A stretch of 64,000 nt of DNA from Methylobacterium sp. UNC378MF (GTDB lineage Bacteria > Pseudomonadota > Alphaproteobacteria > Rhizobiales > Beijerinckiaceae). Of this stretch, positions 9,499 through 18,096 are shown in pieces. Below the pieces are notes generated by a model, which did no database searches, had not been told where the DNA came from, and saw nothing but the letters and a program-made list of their open reading frames with translations. Within the stretch, counting starts at the first letter, position 1. Every line of letters begins with the position of its first letter. A program made the translations under genes and the position numbers. The stretch covers positions 62,001 to 126,000 of the forward strand of contig NZ_FMWU01000008.1 in assembly GCF_900103195.1 (NCBI RefSeq), read 5' to 3'.

Positions 9499-9553
9499 CG
9501 CCCTGATATGGCTCGGTCGCGCACCGCGTCGAGGCCCCGGGTGCGCGGAGCTG

Positions 9554-10936
9554 TCAGCCGACGCCAACCGGGTGCTTCGTGACTTCCGGAACCCGCATGG
9601 TCACGAGTTCCTCGGCGGCTGTCGGATGGACCGCGATGGTCCGGTCGAAATCGGCCTTCGTGGCGCCCATGGTTACCGCGATCCCGACCGCCTGAATCAC
9701 CTCCCCGGCATCGTGACCGAAGATGTGGACGCCCACGACCCGGTCGCTGGCGCAATCGACCAGCACCTTCATGAGGATTCGCTCATCGCGCCCGGACAGG
9801 GTCGCCTTCATCGGGCGGAAGCGCGCCTTGTAGACGTCGATCTTGCCGTAGATCGCGCGGGCGGCCGCCTCGTTGTGGCCTACGACGCCGATCTCGGGGG
9901 TCGAGAACACGGCCGTCGGGATCAAGCGGTGATCGACGCAGGACGGCTTGCCGCCATACACCGTGTCGGCGAAGGCGTGCCCCTCGCGAATCGCCACCGG
10001 CGTCAAGTTGGCGCGGTTGGTCACGTCGCCCACTGCGTAGATCGACGGGATCGTGGTCTGCGAGTAGGCGTCCACCGGGATCGCCCCTGCTGCGTCGGTG
10101 TCGATGCCGACGCGGTCGAGGCCGAGGCCGTCGACGTTGGGCCGTCGGCCGGTGGCGACGAGCACCTGATCCACCCGGATGTCGCTGCCGTCGTCGAGCT
10201 GTGCGCAGAGCATGCCGTCCCGCCGCTCGATGCGCCGCAGCGTGCGCCCGAGCCGCAGATCCATCCGCTGGCCATAGGCCTCGGCCAAGGCGTCGCGGAT
10301 CTCGTCGTCGAATCCGCGCAGCAGCTTGTCGCCCCGGTGCAGCAGCGTGGTTCGGCTGCCGAGCGCCGCGAAGACGCCGGCGAATTCAACCGCGATGTAA
10401 CCGCCGCCGATCACCAGGATCCGCTCGGGCAGGCTCTCCAGCTCGAACACCTCGTTCGAGGTGATCGCCAGGTCGATCCCGGGCACGGCCGGCTCCTTCA
10501 CGGGATGCGCTCCGACCGCCACCAGGATCCGCTCTGCGCGGATCATCCGGCCGGACTTCAGGAGACGGACCGTGTTTCGGTCCTCGATCACGGCCCGCTC
10601 TGGCACGATCTCGACGCCGGCGCGAAGCAGGTTGGCGTCGTAGATGCCTTCAAGCCGGGTCACCTCCGCGTCGCGTCGGCGCTTGAGGGTGGCCCAGTCG
10701 AAGCGGGGCTTCTCCACCGTCCAGCCGAAGCCCGCTGCGTCCTCGAACTCGTCGGCGAAGCGGCCGGCATAGACCATCAGTTTCTTCGGGACGCAGCCGC
10801 GGATCACGCAGGTGCCGCCGACCCGGTATTCCTCGGCCAGCATCACGCGCGCACCGTATCCGGCTGCGATCCGCGCCGCGCGGACGCCACCGGACCCGCC
10901 GCCGATGACGAAGAGGTCAACGTCGAACGCGCTCAT
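9554..10936 (-). CDS. gor: glutathione-disulfide reductase
   Basis: The 460-residue flavoprotein reduces glutathione disulfide with NADPH in the cytoplasm. It carries the FAD motif VIGGGSGGVRAAR at residue 10, the redox-active disulfide in GGTCVIRGCVPKKL (about residues 41-54), an NADPH-binding GGGYIAVEFAGVFAALGS and the C-terminal catalytic His in AVHPTAAEE. Length and motifs are normal for Gor. Its ATG overlaps the stop codon of the upstream membrane gene by four bases, so the two are translationally coupled. It belongs to the minus-strand run rpiA, DUF2059, O-antigen-ligase-like, gor. Confidence 0.95.
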   Translation of the reverse strand: MSAFDVDLFVIGGGSGGVRAARIAAGYGARVMLAEEYRVGGTCVIRGCVPKKLMVYAGRFADEFEDAAGFGWTVEKPRFDWATLKRRRDAEVTRLEGIYDANLLRAGVEIVPERAVIEDRNTVRLLKSGRMIRAERILVAVGAHPVKEPAVPGIDLAITSNEVFELESLPERILVIGGGYIAVEFAGVFAALGSRTTLLHRGDKLLRGFDDEIRDALAEAYGQRMDLRLGRTLRRIERRDGMLCAQLDDGSDIRVDQVLVATGRRPNVDGLGLDRVGIDTDAAGAIPVDAYSQTTIPSIYAVGDVTNRANLTPVAIREGHAFADTVYGGKPSCVDHRLIPTAVFSTPEIGVVGHNEAAARAIYGKIDVYKARFRPMKATLSGRDERILMKVLVDCASDRVVGVHIFGHDAGEVIQAVGIAVTMGATKADFDRTIAVHPTAAEELVTMRVPEVTKHPVGVG

Positions 10937-12153
10937 GCCGGACCGTCCATCTCAGGTCTCGCGATCTCGCCGGCCGGGGAGGCCGCGCGCATCCAGGTGA
11001 TGGCAGCGCCGAGCCCCGCCGTCCACCATGCGGCCCAGCCGTTATGCTCGACGAAGGCGATCGCCGCCGCGCAGGCGACGAGGCCGAGGGCCGCGGCGCG
11101 GTCCGGCTGCGGCAAGCGCGCGATTCGGGCGAGAACCAGCATCAGCGTGAGGGCAGCCAGGATCGCGCCGGGCAGGCCAAGTTCGGCCCAGACTTGCAGG
11201 AAGCTGTTGTGCGGGTGGCCGACCCCGAGCAGGACCCGCATCTCGGGCGGCACCGTCTGCGCCACGGGCGTCTCGGCGAAGCGCGCGCTGGTGCCAAAGC
11301 CCGCGCCGCGCCAGGGATCGGCCGCCACCGCGGCCCCGAAGCTGCGCGCGATCGCCACCCGCGCCCGGGAGGAGGATTGGACGAGACGCTCGTGGGCTGC
11401 CTCCGGCATGGCGCGGGCGAGGAGATCGCCCTCGACCGGAGCGAGCGCCACGGCCAGACCGAGACCAAGGCCGGCGAGACCGAGGCCGACCCGCAGGGGC
11501 ATCCGCCCGGCCAGGGTGGCCATCGCGGCGCCCGCCAGCAATCCGAGCTGGGCGGCGCCGCTGATCGAGCGAAGCACACCGAGGCCTGCGAAGGCGAGGG
11601 TCGCCGCCGCGAAGGCACGGGCGCGGCTGTGCCACAGGACCAACGCCAGCGGCCCGGCCACGAGATCGAGGGTCAGGGCCGGCCGGTTGTGCACGAAGGC
11701 AGCGACCCGGCGCCCGAGCGCCCGCTCCAGGGCGAGGTCGGATGCGAGATCCACGGCGATCAGGAGTCCCGCCAGCCCGATCGCGATTGCCCCGAGGCGC
11801 GGCGCGAAGGCGGGGATGCGGCCGGGCGCCAGGCAGGCCAGCAGATAGGCAGCGAGCAGCGTCGGCAGGAACTCGCCGAGCACGCGCAGGGAGGCGGTCG
11901 GGAACGGGCTCCAGGCCAGGGAGATCAGCGCCCAGGCCAGGAAGGCGAGCGCCGCGCCGGAAAGGGGCGTCCGGAGCGGACCCACCAGGCTGCGGCGCAG
12001 CGCGGCTGGATCCTCCGCCCTGCGACCGGCCAGGAAGGCGAGCGCCGCCAGCCCGACGACCAGGGGGCTCGACCGGTTGGCGAGCACCATGGCGAGCGGC
12101 ATGACGGCGAGGAGCGCGCCGCCCGCCGCGTAGAGGCGGTTGGCCGCGCTCAT
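10933..12153 (-). CDS. O-antigen ligase (Wzy_C/WaaL)-like membrane protein
   Basis: The 406-residue protein has roughly ten to twelve hydrophobic segments and a large loop containing GVGHPHNSFLQVWAELGLPG (about residues 308-327), the conserved periplasmic-loop signature with the key His of O-antigen ligase/polymerase families. Such proteins transfer or polymerise undecaprenyl-linked glycans at the periplasmic face. The exact acceptor is unknown. It ends with a 4-base overlap into gor and follows the DUF2059 gene by 42 bases, an odd place for a glycan gene. Confidence 0.75.
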   Translation of the reverse strand: MSAANRLYAAGGALLAVMPLAMVLANRSSPLVVGLAALAFLAGRRAEDPAALRRSLVGPLRTPLSGAALAFLAWALISLAWSPFPTASLRVLGEFLPTLLAAYLLACLAPGRIPAFAPRLGAIAIGLAGLLIAVDLASDLALERALGRRVAAFVHNRPALTLDLVAGPLALVLWHSRARAFAAATLAFAGLGVLRSISGAAQLGLLAGAAMATLAGRMPLRVGLGLAGLGLGLAVALAPVEGDLLARAMPEAAHERLVQSSSRARVAIARSFGAAVAADPWRGAGFGTSARFAETPVAQTVPPEMRVLLGVGHPHNSFLQVWAELGLPGAILAALTLMLVLARIARLPQPDRAAALGLVACAAAIAFVEHNGWAAWWTAGLGAAITWMRAASPAGEIARPEMDGPA

Positions 12154-12195
12154 CCACCACCTCTCACGGCGATCGTCTCGCGGGGGCGGCCGCCC

Positions 12196-12774
12196 TCACT
12201 GCATCTGATGCCCGCGCTTGCCCATCTCGGCGCGGACGCGGACCATGACGTATTCGGAGACGTCCTGCGTCCAGTCCTGCATCTCCTGCACCATCTCGTC
12301 GAGAAGCTGCGGTTGCGCCTCCACGTAGTGCTTGCCGGCGGGCGAGCGGAAGAAGGTCGCGATCTCCTTCAGCTCGGCTTCGGAGAATTTCGACGCATAG
12401 GTGCGCGCCGCGATGTCGATCATGCGCTGCTTCTGCAGCTCCATCTCCGGCTGCAGCGAGGTCAGGACCTCCTCGAGATCCTTGGACAGCTCGGGACGGG
12501 TGACCGTCTGCTTGCGGATCTGGTCGGCGAAGGCGGGCAGCACTGAGTCGAACGACCGGGCGATGCCGGAGCTGAGCATCACCTCCCGGGCTAGCGCGAC
12601 ATGACTCGGTGAATAGCCGGGCGCGGCCGGCGTATTGGCGGCCGGGGTGCTCGCGGCCGGGGCGTTCGGCTGCGCCGCGGCCTTGGCCGGAGCCGGCTTG
12701 TGGGCCTGGGCGGCGGCCGGATGCGGAAGCGCCAGAAGCGCGAGGCCGAGCGCGGCGGTGAGGCGTCGGGACAT
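12196..12774 (-). CDS. secreted DUF2059 protein
   Basis: The 192-residue protein has an N-terminal signal peptide (MSRRLTAALGLALLALPHPA, cleaved near AAAQA), an Ala/Pro-rich linker to about residue 55, and a helical DUF2059 domain containing FSEAELKEIATFFRSPAGKH, the most conserved stretch of the family. It is predicted to be periplasmic; its function is unknown. In Rhizobiales this gene commonly sits between rpiA and gor, as here, apart from the inserted ligase-like gene. Confidence 0.88.
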   Translation of the reverse strand: MSRRLTAALGLALLALPHPAAAQAHKPAPAKAAAQPNAPAASTPAANTPAAPGYSPSHVALAREVMLSSGIARSFDSVLPAFADQIRKQTVTRPELSKDLEEVLTSLQPEMELQKQRMIDIAARTYASKFSEAELKEIATFFRSPAGKHYVEAQPQLLDEMVQEMQDWTQDVSEYVMVRVRAEMGKRGHQMQ

Positions 12775-12818
12775 GCTGGACTTTCTTGCGAGTATGGCCG
12801 GCGATGGAGGACGGCGCC

Positions 12819-13532
12819 TCAGGCGAGGCTGCCGAGAACGGTGACCTCGGCCTGACCGTCCCGCGCCGCCGCCAGGATCGCGGCGTCGGCGATGCCGAGG
12901 AACAGACCGTGCTCGACGACGCCCGGCACGGCCCAGAGGGCAGCGCCGAGGGCGTCCGGATCGGGAATCGCGCCGAGATGCGCGTCGAGGATGTAATGGC
13001 CGCCGTCGGTGACCAGGGGCTTGCCATCGGGCCCACCGCGTAGCCAAACGGCCCCGGAGCAGCCGGCCCCCGCGACCGCCGCTTCGACGGCCCGGCGCGT
13101 AGCGTTGAGGCCGAAGGGATTGACCTCGATCGGGAGCGGGAAGGCGCCGAGCCGCGCCACGTGCTTGGCCGCATCGGCGATCACCACCATGCGGCGGCTC
13201 GCGCAGGCGACGATCTTCTCCCGCAGCAGCGCCGCGCCGCCACCTTTGATCAGGCGGAGCTGGTCGTCGACCTCGTCGGCGCCATCGATGGTCAGGTCGA
13301 GCTCGGGCTGCTCGTCCAGTGTCGCGAGGCGGATGCCGAGGCTCTCGGCCTGCGCGCGCGTAGCCTCGGAGGTCGGGACGCCGACGATGTCGAGTCCGGC
13401 GCGGACCCGCTCGCCGAGGAGCGCCACGAAGGCCGCCGCCGTGGAGCCCGTGCCGAGGCCGAGCCGCATGCCCGGTGCGACGAGGTCGAGGGCGCGGGCG
13501 GCGGCGGCCCGCCGCAGGTCCGGCCCGCTCAC
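12819..13532 (-). CDS. rpiA: ribose-5-phosphate isomerase A
   Basis: RpiA interconverts ribose 5-phosphate and ribulose 5-phosphate in the pentose phosphate pathway. The 237-residue product carries the family motifs [22 protein letters not shown] (catalytic Asp), [11 protein letters not shown] and the C-terminal [15 protein letters not shown]. No ATG lies near the homologous start. The GTG encoding VSGPDLRR gives the standard length, while the longer open frame to 13655 adds low-complexity sequence. It is followed on the same strand by DUF2059 after 44 bases. Confidence 0.92.
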   Translation of the reverse strand: MSGPDLRRAAAARALDLVAPGMRLGLGTGSTAAAFVALLGERVRAGLDIVGVPTSEATRAQAESLGIRLATLDEQPELDLTIDGADEVDDQLRLIKGGGAALLREKIVACASRRMVVIADAAKHVARLGAFPLPIEVNPFGLNATRRAVEAAVAGAGCSGAVWLRGGPDGKPLVTDGGHYILDAHLGAIPDPDALGAALWAVPGVVEHGLFLGIADAAILAAARDGQAEVTVLGSLA

Positions 13533-13662
13533 CGGGACACCGCCCAGTCGGCGAGGTGGAGCGAGGGAGCGCGCGTCATGGGCAGCCGGTCTTTCCGTGT
13601 GGTTCGGGCGGCCCGTAGCACGGGACCGGCCCGATCGGAACGCCCGCGCCGACACGCTGGCT

Positions 13663-14127
13663 TCACGGCCGGCCGCCCTGTGTCGGCGTGGCGCTGGCGC
13701 CGGCCCGGCCGGGCGCCGGACCGGTCAGCGGCGCGTCGGACGCGCCCTCGGCGCCGGGCTTGCCCTGCTGGGTGCAGACGACCTGTTCCTTCTTCACCAG
13801 CACGAAGCAGATGCTCATCTCGCCGGTCCGGTAATTCACCCGGAACACGCCGGCCTCGCGAGTGTGCCGGCTCGCCACCAGCCCGTATTCCGACGGGGTC
13901 TGCGGCCCGGCGCCCTCGCCCGGCCCGAAGCAGACCGTCTGGCCGATCCCGCCGGCCGTTTCCTGCAGCCCGTACTGGCAGGAAGTCACCTCGCCGGTAA
14001 CCTTGTCGACCCGATACATGCGGTTGAGATCGGTCTGCGGAGCAGGCACGAACTCGAAAGAGGTCGCGGCGGCCGGCAGGGCTTGGAGCACGGCGCAGGC
14101 GGCCAGGAGGGGCAGAGAGGGTTTCAT
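13663..14127 (-). CDS. hypothetical secreted protein
   Basis: The 154-residue product has a clear signal peptide ([21 protein letters not shown]) and a mature part of short beta-like segments with four cysteines (CQYG, TVCFG, ICFV, VVCTQQG). It ends in a Pro/Gly/Thr-rich tail. No family was recognised. It lies upstream of rpiA on the same strand with a 130-base gap and is divergent from gph. The four cysteines suggest disulfides in the periplasm. Confidence 0.65.
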   Translation of the reverse strand: MKPSLPLLAACAVLQALPAAATSFEFVPAPQTDLNRMYRVDKVTGEVTSCQYGLQETAGGIGQTVCFGPGEGAGPQTPSEYGLVASRHTREAGVFRVNYRTGEMSICFVLVKKEQVVCTQQGKPGAEGASDAPLTGPAPGRAGASATPTQGGRP

Positions 14128-14299
14128 CGCGGGTCCCGGGGCTGGTACGCGCTGCGTTTCGCTGCGCTTTCGGGCGAGTCTGGGGCGCCCGGTGAGACGA
14201 TCCGCGCATCCGTGGTGCCGCCTCGGCCGGCTTGCTCCCAGTTCCAGGCCCCGATAGCGACGCCGTTCGCGATCCCGCCGAGCACGGAGCCCCTTACAC

Positions 14300-14992
14300 A
14301 TGTCCACCGAACCGACGAGCAAGCCCCCGATCGCCGTGTTCGACCTGGACGGAACGCTGGCGGAGACCGCAGGGGACCTGATCGGCACCCTCAACGTGCT
14401 GATGAAGCGCGAGGGGTTAGCCGAATTGCCCCTCTCTCAGGCGCGCGGGCTGATCGGAGCCGGCGCCCGGGCACTGATCCGGCGGGGCTTCGAGGCCGAG
14501 GGACGGCCGCTCTCGCCGGAGGACCACGACCGCCTGTTCGACGCCTTCATCGTTCATTACGGCGCGCATCTCGCCGATACATCCCACCTCTTCCCGGGCG
14601 TCATCGAGGCCCTGGATTCCCTGGAAACGGCGGGCTTCCGGCTCGCGGTCTGCACCAATAAATACGAGGGACAGTCGGTCGAGCTGCTGCGCCTTCTCGG
14701 GATCGGACACCGCTTTGCGGCGATCTGCGGCCGGGACACCTTCCCGCAATCCAAGCCCGATCCGCGCCACCTGACCGGCACGATCGCGCGCGCCGGCGGT
14801 GATCCGGCCCGCGCCGTCATGGTGGGCGATTCCCGGACCGACATCGACACCGCCAAGGCCGCCGGCATCCCGGTGGTGGCGGTCACCTTCGGCTATACCG
14901 ACCGGCCGGTCGCCGAGCTCGGGCCCGATCGGGTGATCGAGCACTTCTCGGATCTGGTCGAGGCGGTGGGCGCGCTCGTGCCGGTCGCCTGA
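14300..14992 (+). CDS. gph: HAD-family phosphatase, phosphoglycolate phosphatase-like
   Basis: The 230-residue protein shows all four HAD motifs: FDLDGTLAET (nucleophile Asp), VCTNKYEGQS, the Lys in SKPDPRH, and MVGDSRTDIDTAKAAG. The cap lies between motifs I and II as in Gph/PGP subfamily enzymes, which remove phosphate from 2-phosphoglycolate. Rhizobiales genomes often keep gph next to rpiA, supporting this assignment over a generic HAD phosphatase. It is divergent from the small secreted gene. Confidence 0.85.
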   Translation: MSTEPTSKPPIAVFDLDGTLAETAGDLIGTLNVLMKREGLAELPLSQARGLIGAGARALIRRGFEAEGRPLSPEDHDRLFDAFIVHYGAHLADTSHLFPGVIEALDSLETAGFRLAVCTNKYEGQSVELLRLLGIGHRFAAICGRDTFPQSKPDPRHLTGTIARAGGDPARAVMVGDSRTDIDTAKAAGIPVVAVTFGYTDRPVAELGPDRVIEHFSDLVEAVGALVPVA

Positions 14993-14995
14993 ACG

Positions 14996-16150
14996 TCAGC
15001 GCAGCCAGACCTTCAGCCGCGCCACCGCCTCGCGGCACTCGGCCTCGGAGCCCGCGAACGAGAAGCGGACGTGGTGGTTGCCGACGTCCGGATCGAAGTC
15101 GAGGCCGGGCGTCGCTGCGACGTGGGCCTCGTCGAGCATCCTCCGGCAGAAATCCGAGGCGTCGTTGGTGAGGTTCGACACGTCCGCGTAGAGGTAGAAG
15201 GCGCCATCGGCCGGATGCACGCGGCCGAGGCCGACGTCCGGCAGCGCGTCCAGCAGGATCGCGCGGTTGCGCGCGTAGCCGTCGCGGACGGCGTCGAGCT
15301 CCTCCGTGGCGTCGAGGGCCGCCAGCGCGCCGACCTGCGAAAGGAAGGGCGCCGAGATGTACAGGTTCTGCGCGAGGCGCTCGATCGGGCGCACCAGCGC
15401 CTCCGGCACGACCATCCAGCCGACCCGCCAGCCGGTCATGCAGTGGTACTTCGAGAACGAGTTGATCACGATGGCATCGGGGTCGAAGCGCAGGGCCGTG
15501 ACGGTGGGCACGCCGTAGCTGAGACCGTGATAGATCTCGTCCGAGATCAGTGGCAGGCCGAGGCTGCGCGCCGCCGCGCAGAGATCCTGCAGGGCGGCTT
15601 CCGTGATCACGGTTCCGGAGGGGTTGGCCGGGCTCATCACCAGCACCCCGGCGATCGCCGCGCGGGCGTGGGTCTCGCGCAGGAGGGCGGCGGTGGGCGC
15701 GAAGCGGTCCTCGGCATGGAGCACCATTGGCGCTGGAATGAGGTCAAGGGCTGCCAGGATGCTGCGATAGGCCGGGTATCCCGGCTGCGGCACAGCGACC
15801 CGGGCGCCGGAATCGAAAAGGCTCATGAAGGCGAGGACGAACCCGGCCGAGGATCCGGTGGTGATCACCACCCGCTCCGGGCTCACAGAGACGCCGTGCC
15901 GCTCCGCGTAGTCCCGGGCGATGCGGGCGCGCAGCGAAGGCAGGCCCAGAGCCTCGGTGTAGGGAACGCGGCCGGTGGCGAGCGCCGCCTGTGCGGCCGC
16001 GATCACCGCGCGTGGTGCCGGAGCCGAGGGCTGGCCGACCTCCATCCGCACCACGTCGGCGCCGGCGCGCGCCTTGGCGGCGGCAGCGGCCATGACATCC
16101 ATCGCGAGGAATGGCTGGACGGCGGCGGCCCGCCGGGAGATCGGGATCAT
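14996..16150 (-). CDS. pyridoxal-phosphate aminotransferase (class I/II)
   Basis: The 384-residue enzyme has the fold-type I features: VITTGSSAGFVLAF for cofactor phosphate binding, SPANPSGTV with the conserved Asn-Pro-Ser-Gly, ISDEIYHGLSYG with the ring-contacting Asp and Tyr, and SFSKYHCMTGWRVGW with the Schiff-base Lys (about residue 228). An Arg in the C-terminal NHHVRFSFAG would bind the substrate carboxylate. Specificity (aspartate, aromatic or other) is unclear. Its stop lies 3 bases from the convergent gph stop. The longer open frame upstream is low complexity. Confidence 0.9.
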   Translation of the reverse strand: MIPISRRAAAVQPFLAMDVMAAAAAKARAGADVVRMEVGQPSAPAPRAVIAAAQAALATGRVPYTEALGLPSLRARIARDYAERHGVSVSPERVVITTGSSAGFVLAFMSLFDSGARVAVPQPGYPAYRSILAALDLIPAPMVLHAEDRFAPTAALLRETHARAAIAGVLVMSPANPSGTVITEAALQDLCAAARSLGLPLISDEIYHGLSYGVPTVTALRFDPDAIVINSFSKYHCMTGWRVGWMVVPEALVRPIERLAQNLYISAPFLSQVGALAALDATEELDAVRDGYARNRAILLDALPDVGLGRVHPADGAFYLYADVSNLTNDASDFCRRMLDEAHVAATPGLDFDPDVGNHHVRFSFAGSEAECREAVARLKVWLR

Positions 16151-16214
16151 GGGTCCTGCCCTGCGCCGGGCAAAGCCGGCGCCCCGGGGGTTAGACCCTC
16201 GCGATCCCTGCCTC

Positions 16215-16244
16215 AAGCCGAAGCCCAAGCCGAAGCCCAAGCCG
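16215..16244. repeat. five tandem AAGCCG/AAGCCC hexamers
   Basis: The 12-base unit AAGCCGAAGCCC occurs twice in a row, followed by a further AAGCCG, giving five uninterrupted hexamers in noncoding DNA. Such short repeats can vary in number by slippage. Confidence 0.85.
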
Positions 16245-16284
16245 TGCGCCATGGGCGCGCGGCTCGATGTTCCAGATCCCGGTG

Positions 16285-16323
16285 CTGTCATTCCGCGGCG
16301 CCGCAGGCGAACCCGGTATCCAG
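16285..16323. repeat. REP-like dispersed palindromic element
   Basis: The segment begins CTGTCATTCCGCGGCGCCGC and ends AACCCGGTATCCAG. This resembles the imperfect palindrome of the CATTCCGG...CCCGGAATCCA type that is scattered through intergenic regions of Rhizobiales genomes. Only one copy was noticed in this window, so family membership is from memory of the pattern. Confidence 0.45.
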
Positions 16324-16584
16324 GACCGTCGTCGGTTGATGGCTCCCGTACATCGGCGGGTCTGGGTCCGGGGCTCCACTGCCCGGTCCCGGGCGTGTGG
16401 ATTTGTCGATCGGCCGAGGATCCCCGGTTCGGCTCGCCCGGATTCGCGGGCTGCCGGATCGGAGAGCCAGCCGGACCATTTGACGGTGTCGCCGCTGGAT
16501 TTGACCGGGCGCCGCGAAAACGCCTAACCCAGCCCCTACCGCTCGCGCCCGGCGCGGGCCGGCCTGCCGCGCAAGCGAGGATCC

Positions 16585-17367
16585 ATGCCTTTCATCCGCC
16601 CCCTGCCCGCGCTGGTCCTGGCGCTCGGCCTCGTCGCCGTTCCCGCGCTTGCCCAGAACGCGACGCCCCCCGCCGCGCCGTTTACGGATGCGCAGCGCGC
16701 CGGCATCGAGGCGATCGTCAAGGATTACCTGATCAAGCATCCCGAGGTGCTTCAGGAGGCCCTCGCCGAGGCCGAGAAGCAGCAGGCGGAGACGCAGCGC
16801 CTCGCCCAATCCGCAGCCCTCAAGGAGTCGCGCGAGGCGCTCCTCAACGGCCAACACGACGTCGTCGCCGGCAATCCCTCCGGTGACGTCACGCTGGTCG
16901 AGTTCTTCGATTACAATTGTGGCTACTGCCGCAAGGCCCTCGGCGACGTCCAGGCGCTGATCAAGTCCGACCCGAAGCTGCGGGTGGTGATCAAGGACTT
17001 CCCGGTACTGGGCCCGGAATCGCTCGAGGCCAGCCAGGTCGCCGTGGCGGTGCGCCAGCAGCTGAAGGGCGACAAGCTGTTCGAATTCCACCAGAAGCTC
17101 CTGGAGACCAAGGGCCGGGTGAATGGCGCCCGGGCGATCCAGGTCGCCAAGGATATGGGGGTCGACACCGCCAAGCTGCAGAAGGACATGGCCTCTCCCG
17201 AGGTAAAGGCGGCACTGAGCGAGAATCGCGGTCTCGGCGACCGTCTGGGGCTCTCGGGCACGCCGGCCTTCATCATCGGCGACGAGGTGATTCCCGGCGC
17301 CGTCGGCGTCGAGCCGATGCGCAAGACCATCGCCGACGTGCGCCAGTGCGGCCACGCTTCCTGTTGA
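16585..17367 (+). CDS. DsbA/ScsC-like periplasmic thiol:disulfide oxidoreductase
   Basis: The 260-residue protein has a signal peptide (residues 1-22, cleaved after PALAQ), an N-terminal helical region (about 33-85; FTDAQRAGIEAIVKDYLIKH) typical of ScsC/Com1-type proteins where it drives oligomerisation, and a thioredoxin-like domain with the active site NCGYC (about residues 112-116) and the cis-proline loop SGTPAF. It is predicted to oxidise or shuffle disulfides in periplasmic proteins. A GCGAGGA ribosome site precedes the ATG, and a hairpin follows the stop. Confidence 0.88.
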   Translation: MPFIRPLPALVLALGLVAVPALAQNATPPAAPFTDAQRAGIEAIVKDYLIKHPEVLQEALAEAEKQQAETQRLAQSAALKESREALLNGQHDVVAGNPSGDVTLVEFFDYNCGYCRKALGDVQALIKSDPKLRVVIKDFPVLGPESLEASQVAVAVRQQLKGDKLFEFHQKLLETKGRVNGARAIQVAKDMGVDTAKLQKDMASPEVKAALSENRGLGDRLGLSGTPAFIIGDEVIPGAVGVEPMRKTIADVRQCGHASC

Positions 17368-17393
17368 GCTGACGGATCGAGCCGACGAACCTT

Positions 17394-17435
17394 CGAAGGC
17401 GCGCCGCGCAGCCTTGTGGCACCGGGGCGCCTTCG
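17394..17435 (+). terminator. hairpin after the DsbA/ScsC-like gene
   Basis: CGAAGGCGC and GCGCCTTCG form a perfect 9-base stem around a 24-base loop, followed by TCTAAG. The loop is long and the T tract poor, so this is a moderate-quality terminator. Confidence 0.4.
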
Positions 17436-17524
17436 TCTAAGAGCCGCCAGCCGCAGGGCCGCGGTGGAGGTCCAGGGTCGAGCCCGATGGACGTACCGAT
17501 GCGCCGCGAGACGAAGTAGGCCGG

Positions 17525-17992
17525 ATGCCAAAGAACGACGCCATCGATCCCGAGCTCGTGCGCGAACTCGCCAACCTCGTCACCGAGACCGGCTTGTCCG
17601 AGATCGAGGTCGAGAAGGGCGATCTGCGCATCCGCGTCGTGCGGCGGCTCGAACCCGTGAGCGTTCAGGTCGCGGCGCCTGCGCCGATCGCGGCCGTCGC
17701 GCCGCCTCCGGCGTCGGCGTCCTCGGCACTCGCGCCGGTGGAGCCGGCGCGCGTGCAACCCGGCACCGTACCCTCGCCGATGGTCGGGACCGCCTATCTC
17801 CGGCCCTCGCCCGACGCCAAGGCTTTCGTGGATGTCGGCTCGAAGGTCGAGGTCGGCGACAAGCTGCTGCTGATCGAGGCGATGAAGACCTTCAACGAGA
17901 TCGTGGCGCCCCGCGCCGGTACGATCAGCGCGATCTTCGTCGAGGATGGTCAGCCGGTCGAGTTCGGCGAGTCCCTTCTCGTCATCACCTAG
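17525..17992 (+). CDS. accB: acetyl-CoA carboxylase biotin carboxyl carrier protein
   Basis: AccB carries biotin between the carboxylase and carboxyltransferase halves of acetyl-CoA carboxylase, the first step of fatty acid synthesis. The 155-residue protein has an N-terminal helical part ([20 protein letters not shown]), an Ala/Pro-rich linker (about residues 50-80) and a biotinyl domain with EAMKTFNEI, where the Lys is the biotinylation site, followed by the mirrored [16 protein letters not shown]. accC follows after about 100 bases on the same strand, the standard accBC order. Confidence 0.95.
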   Translation: MPKNDAIDPELVRELANLVTETGLSEIEVEKGDLRIRVVRRLEPVSVQVAAPAPIAAVAPPPASASSALAPVEPARVQPGTVPSPMVGTAYLRPSPDAKAFVDVGSKVEVGDKLLLIEAMKTFNEIVAPRAGTISAIFVEDGQPVEFGESLLVIT

Positions 17993-18096
17993 GACGTCCG
18001 CCGGGCGCTCGCCGCTCGATCCTGGACGACGCCGCAACACGAGAGGATAGTGCATCCTGCGCGGTCCGGGATCGCCAGGATGCCCTAACGGGTCCG

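Larger units (their letters stand above)
16151..16584. other. 434-base intergenic region with two repeats
   Basis: No gene is supported. The region separates the aminotransferase from a divergent dsbA-like gene. It contains a short hexamer repeat and a REP-like palindromic element, annotated separately. The last 60 bases upstream of 16585 should carry the dsbA-like promoter and a GCGAGGA ribosome site. Confidence 0.6.

Noticed and set aside
9302..11848. Plus-strand open frame of about 850 codons across gor and the ligase-like gene
   Set aside because: Antisense to genes with clear motifs; no family resemblance.
16285..16323. Considered a Rho-independent terminator for a neighbouring gene
   Set aside because: It lies more than 130 bases upstream of the aminotransferase start, between divergent genes, and has no T tract; a dispersed repeat fits better.
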